A DNA stretch of 17,466 bases from AG41 sp035943095 (lineage in GTDB: Bacteria; Gemmatimonadota; Gemmatimonadetes; Gemmatimonadales; GWC2-71-9). The DNA lies in NCBI GenBank assembly GCA_035943095.1, contig DASZCN010000106.1, forward strand, positions 1 through 17,466, given 5' to 3'. Under the pieces are notes generated by a model. That model was not told the DNA's origin and did no database searches. It saw nothing but the letters and a program-made list of their open reading frames with translations. A program made the translations under genes and the position numbers. Shown here piece after piece: positions 14,003 through 17,466 of this stretch. How positions within the stretch are numbered: the stretch's first letter is position 1; each line of letters opens with the position of its first letter.

Positions 14003-15625
14003 ATGCGACCCGCTCCCCTCATTGCCTCCTCGATCATCTTGTCGCTGACCCTCACGACGAGGCTCGCCTCCCAGGTCCACGACCACGGAACGGAGACCCT
14101 CGGGCATGTCACGTTCCCCGTGTCGTGCAACGCCGAAGCGCAGGCGCGCTTTGAGCGCGCGATGGCACTGCTGCATTCGTTCTGGTGGGAGGAAGGGGGC
14201 CGAGCGTTCAAGGCCGTCGCGGTGGCAGACACGACCTGCGCGATGGCCTACTGGGGCATGGCGCTGAACGCCTGGGGCAACCCCTTCGTGGGCGGTCCGG
14301 CGGGCGAGAATCTGCGCACGGGCGCCGCCGCGGCGATACGCGCGCAGGCCGTCCCGGCGCCGACCGCTCGGGAGCGGGGATTCATCGCCGCCGCGGGTGC
14401 GCTCTACCGCGATTACGAGAACGTCCCGAATGCCAGGCGCCTCCAGGCGTACTCGGACACGCTCGCCCGCCTCCATCGCGACGTGCCGGACGATGCCGAG
14501 GTGGCGATCTACTACGCGCTCTCTCTCGTCGCCACGGCATCCCCGACCGATACGATGTTCGCTCGGCAGAAACAGGCGGCCGCGATCCTGAATCCGCTGT
14601 TCCGCCGCTTCCCCGAGCATCCGGGGCTCGCCCACTACATCATTCACGCGAACGACTCGCCCGACTTGGCACCCCTCGGGCTCGACGCCGCGCGCCGCTA
14701 CGCGAAGATCGCCCCCTCGGCACCGCACGCTCAACACATGCCGTCCCACATCTTCATTCGGCTCGGCTTGTGGGACGAAACGATCGCCGCGAACCAACGC
14801 TCGCTCGAAGCGGGTATCGCGTACGCGCGCGCGCAAAACATGGGCGGCGTGGCACCGGAGCAATTCCACGCGCTCGATTACATGGTCTACGGCTACCTCC
14901 AGGAGGGGCGGGACTCGACCGCCCGGCGCACCATCGACGAAGGGTTGGCCCTCACCACCCAGATCACGAGCGACGCGCTGGTCACGAACTACAACCGCGT
15001 CGCGATGGAAGCGCGCGTCCCGCTCGAGCGTGACGACTGGGCCGCCGCCGCGCGACTTCCCGTCCGCGCGGCGGGGAAGGGCGGCATTGGAGAGGCGTTG
15101 ACGCATTTTGCGCGCGGCATCGGGGCCGCCCGGAGTGGAGACACCGCCCAGGCGCGTCTCGAGATCGCGGCCCTCACCGCCATCGAGGCGTCACTCGCGG
15201 GGCAGACCGGCTACAACTGGTCGCGCATCGTGGGCATCAAGAAACAGGCGGTGACGGCGTGGGCGTTGTTCGCCGCCGGCGACACCGCGGGCGCGCTGCG
15301 TGTAGCGAAAGCCGCCGCCGACCTGGAGGACGTCACGGAAAAGCATCCGGTCACGCCCGGCGAGCTCCTGCCCGCGCGCGAGCTCGAGGGCGATCTGCTG
15401 CTCGCGGCGGGCCGCTCCAGCGATGCGCTCCTCGCCTACACCGCTACCCTGCGCCGTGAGCGGGGACGCTCCCGCAGCCTGTTCGGCGTCGCGCGCGCGG
15501 CCGAGCTCGCGGGGGATCGCACGGCGGCGCGCGCCCGGTACACGGAATACCTGGCCCTGATGCAACGAAGCGACGGGGACCGCCCCGACCTCGAGGCCGC
15601 GCGCCGCGCGCTGTCCCGGCTCTGA
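14003..15625 (+). CDS. Secreted tetratricopeptide-repeat protein with histidine cluster
   Basis: Exported helical-repeat protein of 540 aa, function unknown. The signal peptide (APLIASSIILSLTL...ASQ) is followed by an opening typical of a widespread family of secreted TPR proteins: HVTFPVSCNAEAQARFERAM, LLHSFWWEEGGRAFKAV and CAMAYWGMALNAWGNPF. The middle carries H211 and H215 (HYIIHANDSPD), then H242, H245 and H249 (HAQHMPSHIF), a conserved-looking histidine cluster that could bind metal. The C-terminal third has further TPR-like helices (LLAAGRSSDALLAYTATL, AAELAGDRTAARARYTEYLALM). ATG 14003 is chosen because it starts the signal peptide; the frame is open from 13919, but that would overlap the trehalase gene and bury the signal. 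It starts 32 bp after the trehalase stop with no clear ribosome binding site or terminator between, so it may be cotranscribed. Confidence 0.85.
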   Translation: MRPAPLIASSIILSLTLTTRLASQVHDHGTETLGHVTFPVSCNAEAQARFERAMALLHSFWWEEGGRAFKAVAVADTTCAMAYWGMALNAWGNPFVGGPAGENLRTGAAAAIRAQAVPAPTARERGFIAAAGALYRDYENVPNARRLQAYSDTLARLHRDVPDDAEVAIYYALSLVATASPTDTMFARQKQAAAILNPLFRRFPEHPGLAHYIIHANDSPDLAPLGLDAARRYAKIAPSAPHAQHMPSHIFIRLGLWDETIAANQRSLEAGIAYARAQNMGGVAPEQFHALDYMVYGYLQEGRDSTARRTIDEGLALTTQITSDALVTNYNRVAMEARVPLERDDWAAAARLPVRAAGKGGIGEALTHFARGIGAARSGDTAQARLEIAALTAIEASLAGQTGYNWSRIVGIKKQAVTAWALFAAGDTAGALRVAKAAADLEDVTEKHPVTPGELLPARELEGDLLLAAGRSSDALLAYTATLRRERGRSRSLFGVARAAELAGDRTAARARYTEYLALMQRSDGDRPDLEAARRALSRL

Positions 15626-15667
15626 CGGGCCGGATCGAGCGCCCCGGGGGTCGGGTACTCTAGATCC

Positions 15668-16522
15668 ATGCCCACCTCCCTATCCTCACTCATCGTCCTC
15701 CTCCTGGGTCTCGGGACCCCGCCCGAGATTACCTGGAGCCCGCGCATGCCGCTCGAGGGCTCGCTCGTGATCCTGGCCGTGCGGGCGGACAGCGTCGAGG
15801 ACGTGCAGGGCACCCTCGCGGGTGAGGCGCTGCACTTCGAGCGCGCGCCGGATGGCTTCCACGCGCTCGCCGGTGTCCCCTTCGGCGGCGACAGTGTCAT
15901 GGCGCGCGTCGTGCGATCGCATCCGAACGGCGTGATCGACACGGTAACCGTCGCTCTTCCGGTGCGGCGACGCCGGATGCCGGGTGAGCGACTCCGCGTA
16001 GCTCCCGAGTTCGCGCAGCCCCCCGATTCATTGACGGACCGCATCCGACTGGAGTCGGAGCTGGTCGACGGCGTCCGCGAGCGGGCGCATGAGACCCCGC
16101 GGCTGTGGCGCGAGCCGTTCCTCCGCCCCAGGCCGAGCAGGATCACGAGTGCGTTCGGCACGCCACGCATCTTCAACGGGGAGCTACGGAGCCGACACTA
16201 TGGCGTGGACTTCGAGGGACAGGTGGGCGCGCCGATCGAGGCGGCCAACCGCGGCGTCGTGGCGCTCGTCGCCGACCTCTACTACAGCGGCACTACCGTT
16301 CTGATCGACCACGGCGCCGGTCTGGTCACCGGATACTTTCACATGAGTCGGGTCCTGGTCGTGCCCGGCGACACGGTCGAGCGCGGCCAGTTGCTGGGCC
16401 GCGTGGGCGCGACCGGCCGGGTTACACGGTCGCACCTGCACTGGTGGGGAACGTATGGAGAGGTGACGATCGATCCGCTTGATCTTCTCAAGTTGGCAGG
16501 TGGTCTCGAATGGCGGCGTTAA
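15668..16522 (+). CDS. Exported M23 (LytM-type) metallopeptidase
   Basis: Zinc peptidase of 284 aa expected to cut peptidoglycan cross-links or act on another periplasmic substrate. A short hydrophobic N-terminus (SLSSLIVLLLGLG) is a likely signal. A beta-rich N-terminal domain runs to about residue 105, and the M23 domain covers about 155-280. The full ligand set is visible: H177 and D181 in HYGVDF, H225 in GYFHMS, and H256/H258 in SHLHWW. GAPIEAANRGVV and GDTVERGQLLGRVGATG are typical M23 strands. It follows the TPR gene by 42 bp. No Shine-Dalgarno is visible; TACTCT lies 6 bases before the ATG, compatible with a leaderless transcript. Its stop overlaps that of the opposing membrane protein gene by four bases. 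Confidence 0.93.
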   Translation: MPTSLSSLIVLLLGLGTPPEITWSPRMPLEGSLVILAVRADSVEDVQGTLAGEALHFERAPDGFHALAGVPFGGDSVMARVVRSHPNGVIDTVTVALPVRRRRMPGERLRVAPEFAQPPDSLTDRIRLESELVDGVRERAHETPRLWREPFLRPRPSRITSAFGTPRIFNGELRSRHYGVDFEGQVGAPIEAANRGVVALVADLYYSGTTVLIDHGAGLVTGYFHMSRVLVVPGDTVERGQLLGRVGATGRVTRSHLHWWGTYGEVTIDPLDLLKLAGGLEWRR

Positions 16523-17466
16523 CTCAGATACTCTTCTCTGTACATCTTTATCAGTTCGAAGAAGTATGACAGCGCCAGCGGCCCTATGAGCAACCCCAGG
16601 ATGCCGAAGAACGGCACGCCCGCGAGTGCGCCCAAGAGCGTAACGAGCGGATGGATATTGGCCCAGCGTTTGAAAATGCGTGGTCGGACCACGTAGTCGA
16701 CGTTTCCCACGACCACCGCGCCCCAGATGGCGAGCAGCACGCCCGGTAACCCGCGGCCGCTCACGATCAACGCAAGCGCGCCGGGTCCCCACACGAGGCC
16801 GCTCCCGACCACGGGCAAGATGGCGAACACCATCGTCACCACGCCCCAGAACACGGCGTTGGGAAGGCCGGTCAGCCAGAAGCCGATCCCCACGAGCACT
16901 CCCTGCAGGGCCGCGGTGAGACCGGTGCCGATGATGGTTGCGCTGGTGACGTCGCGGAAGCGCTGCCGCAACTTCTCCGTGTTCTTCGCCGAGAACGGGA
17001 TGTAGGGTTGCACGGCCTCCCAGGTCTCTTGCGGCCGGAGCAACAGGTAGAACAGGCCGAACAACGAGATCGTGAGGTTCAGGGCGAGCCGTGTGGCCGT
17101 CCCGACCAGCCCGAACGCCGAAGAGCCGAGCCACCCCACCACCTGCGTGCCCAGGTCGGCCAAGCGGGGTCCCAGGTCGATGCCACCCAGCTTCAGCTCG
17201 CGCAGGCGGCCCAGGACCGGGTTGCGGATGACGCTGCCGGCGATCTCCTGCGCCTGGCCGACGATGAGGCCGGCGAACGAGACGCCGGGGACCACGATCA
17301 GGAACAGGGCGAGGACGACGACGAACACGGCGGCGAGCCTGGGTCGCACCCGCATGCCCAGCCAGTCGTGCACCGGCGCGAAGATGGCGTAGAGGACGGG
17401 GATCCCGATGATCCCGGTGGCGTATGGCGCGAGGGCATAGAGCAGCGCGGCCCCGAGCAGCAGCAC
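16519..17466 (-). CDS. AI-2E family (PerM/UPF0118) membrane transporter, N-terminus outside the window
   Basis: Polytopic inner-membrane protein; 315 residues are visible and the family is usually about 340-370, so some 30-50 N-terminal residues lie beyond the right edge. The GTG at the very edge is unlikely to be the true start. Hydrophobic segments open the sequence (LLLGAALLYALAPYATGIIG, LAAVFVVVLALFLIVVPGVS). The C-terminal signature is clear: GNVDYVVRPRIF, then HPLVTLLGALAGVPFFGILG and LLIGPLALSYFFELI. Members have been linked to autoinducer-2 export, sodium/proton antiport or unknown substrates, so the name should be read as a family label. It is convergent with the M23 gene, their stop codons sharing the palindrome TTAA. 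Confidence 0.92.
   Translation of the reverse strand: MLLLGAALLYALAPYATGIIGIPVLYAIFAPVHDWLGMRVRPRLAAVFVVVLALFLIVVPGVSFAGLIVGQAQEIAGSVIRNPVLGRLRELKLGGIDLGPRLADLGTQVVGWLGSSAFGLVGTATRLALNLTISLFGLFYLLLRPQETWEAVQPYIPFSAKNTEKLRQRFRDVTSATIIGTGLTAALQGVLVGIGFWLTGLPNAVFWGVVTMVFAILPVVGSGLVWGPGALALIVSGRGLPGVLLAIWGAVVVGNVDYVVRPRIFKRWANIHPLVTLLGALAGVPFFGILGLLIGPLALSYFFELIKMYREEYLS

Noticed and set aside
13967..15106. 379-codon open frame on the minus strand
   Set aside because: Antisense to the TPR gene; arginine-rich shadow translation.

Overview
The window is bacterial, gene-dense and high in GC (roughly two thirds by eye). It holds ten protein genes, two of them cut by the window edges, and no RNA genes. 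I infer a soil or sediment Gemmatimonadota-like bacterium, because of the GC-rich codons, the TonB receptor with an N-terminal carboxypeptidase-regulatory domain, the secreted TPR protein and the many exported enzymes. No taxonomic marker is present, so Acidobacteriota or a similar phylum is possible.

Layout. Positions 1-1666 (minus strand) encode a two-subunit molybdenum hydroxylase of the isoquinoline 1-oxidoreductase / aldehyde oxidase type: a [2Fe-2S] subunit, then a Tat-signal molybdopterin subunit that runs off the left edge. Diverging from it is an APC-type amino acid permease (1771-3102). A TonB-dependent outer membrane receptor (3255-6104) follows, with its own strong ribosome binding site and a strong hairpin downstream of it.

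The centre (6225-13970) is a tight four-gene operon in which every junction is a 4-base ATGA stop/start overlap: an exported GH65 alpha-glucoside hydrolase, an exported protein of unknown function with a probable six-hairpin glycosidase fold, an SGLT-like sodium/sugar symporter, and a GH37 trehalase with a lipoprotein-like leader. The simplest model is uptake across the outer membrane (perhaps by the TonB receptor), hydrolysis of trehalose or kojibiose-like alpha-glucosides in the periplasm, and sodium-coupled import of the glucose released. To the right lie a secreted TPR protein with a histidine cluster, an exported M23 (LytM-type) metallopeptidase, and on the minus strand the C-terminal part of an AI-2E family membrane protein, whose stop codon overlaps that of the peptidase gene.

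The most unusual signal is a family of 10-bp repeats (consensus CCTCYACCNN, one unit per DNA helical turn) at two places inside genes. In the permease gene it is a four-copy tandem array. In the trehalase gene two arrays of opposite orientation form a perfect 25-bp inverted repeat that starts just after the start codon. The arrays there encode exactly the two parts of the lipoprotein leader that tolerate arbitrary sequence, and the transcript should form a long hairpin at the last cistron junction of the operon.
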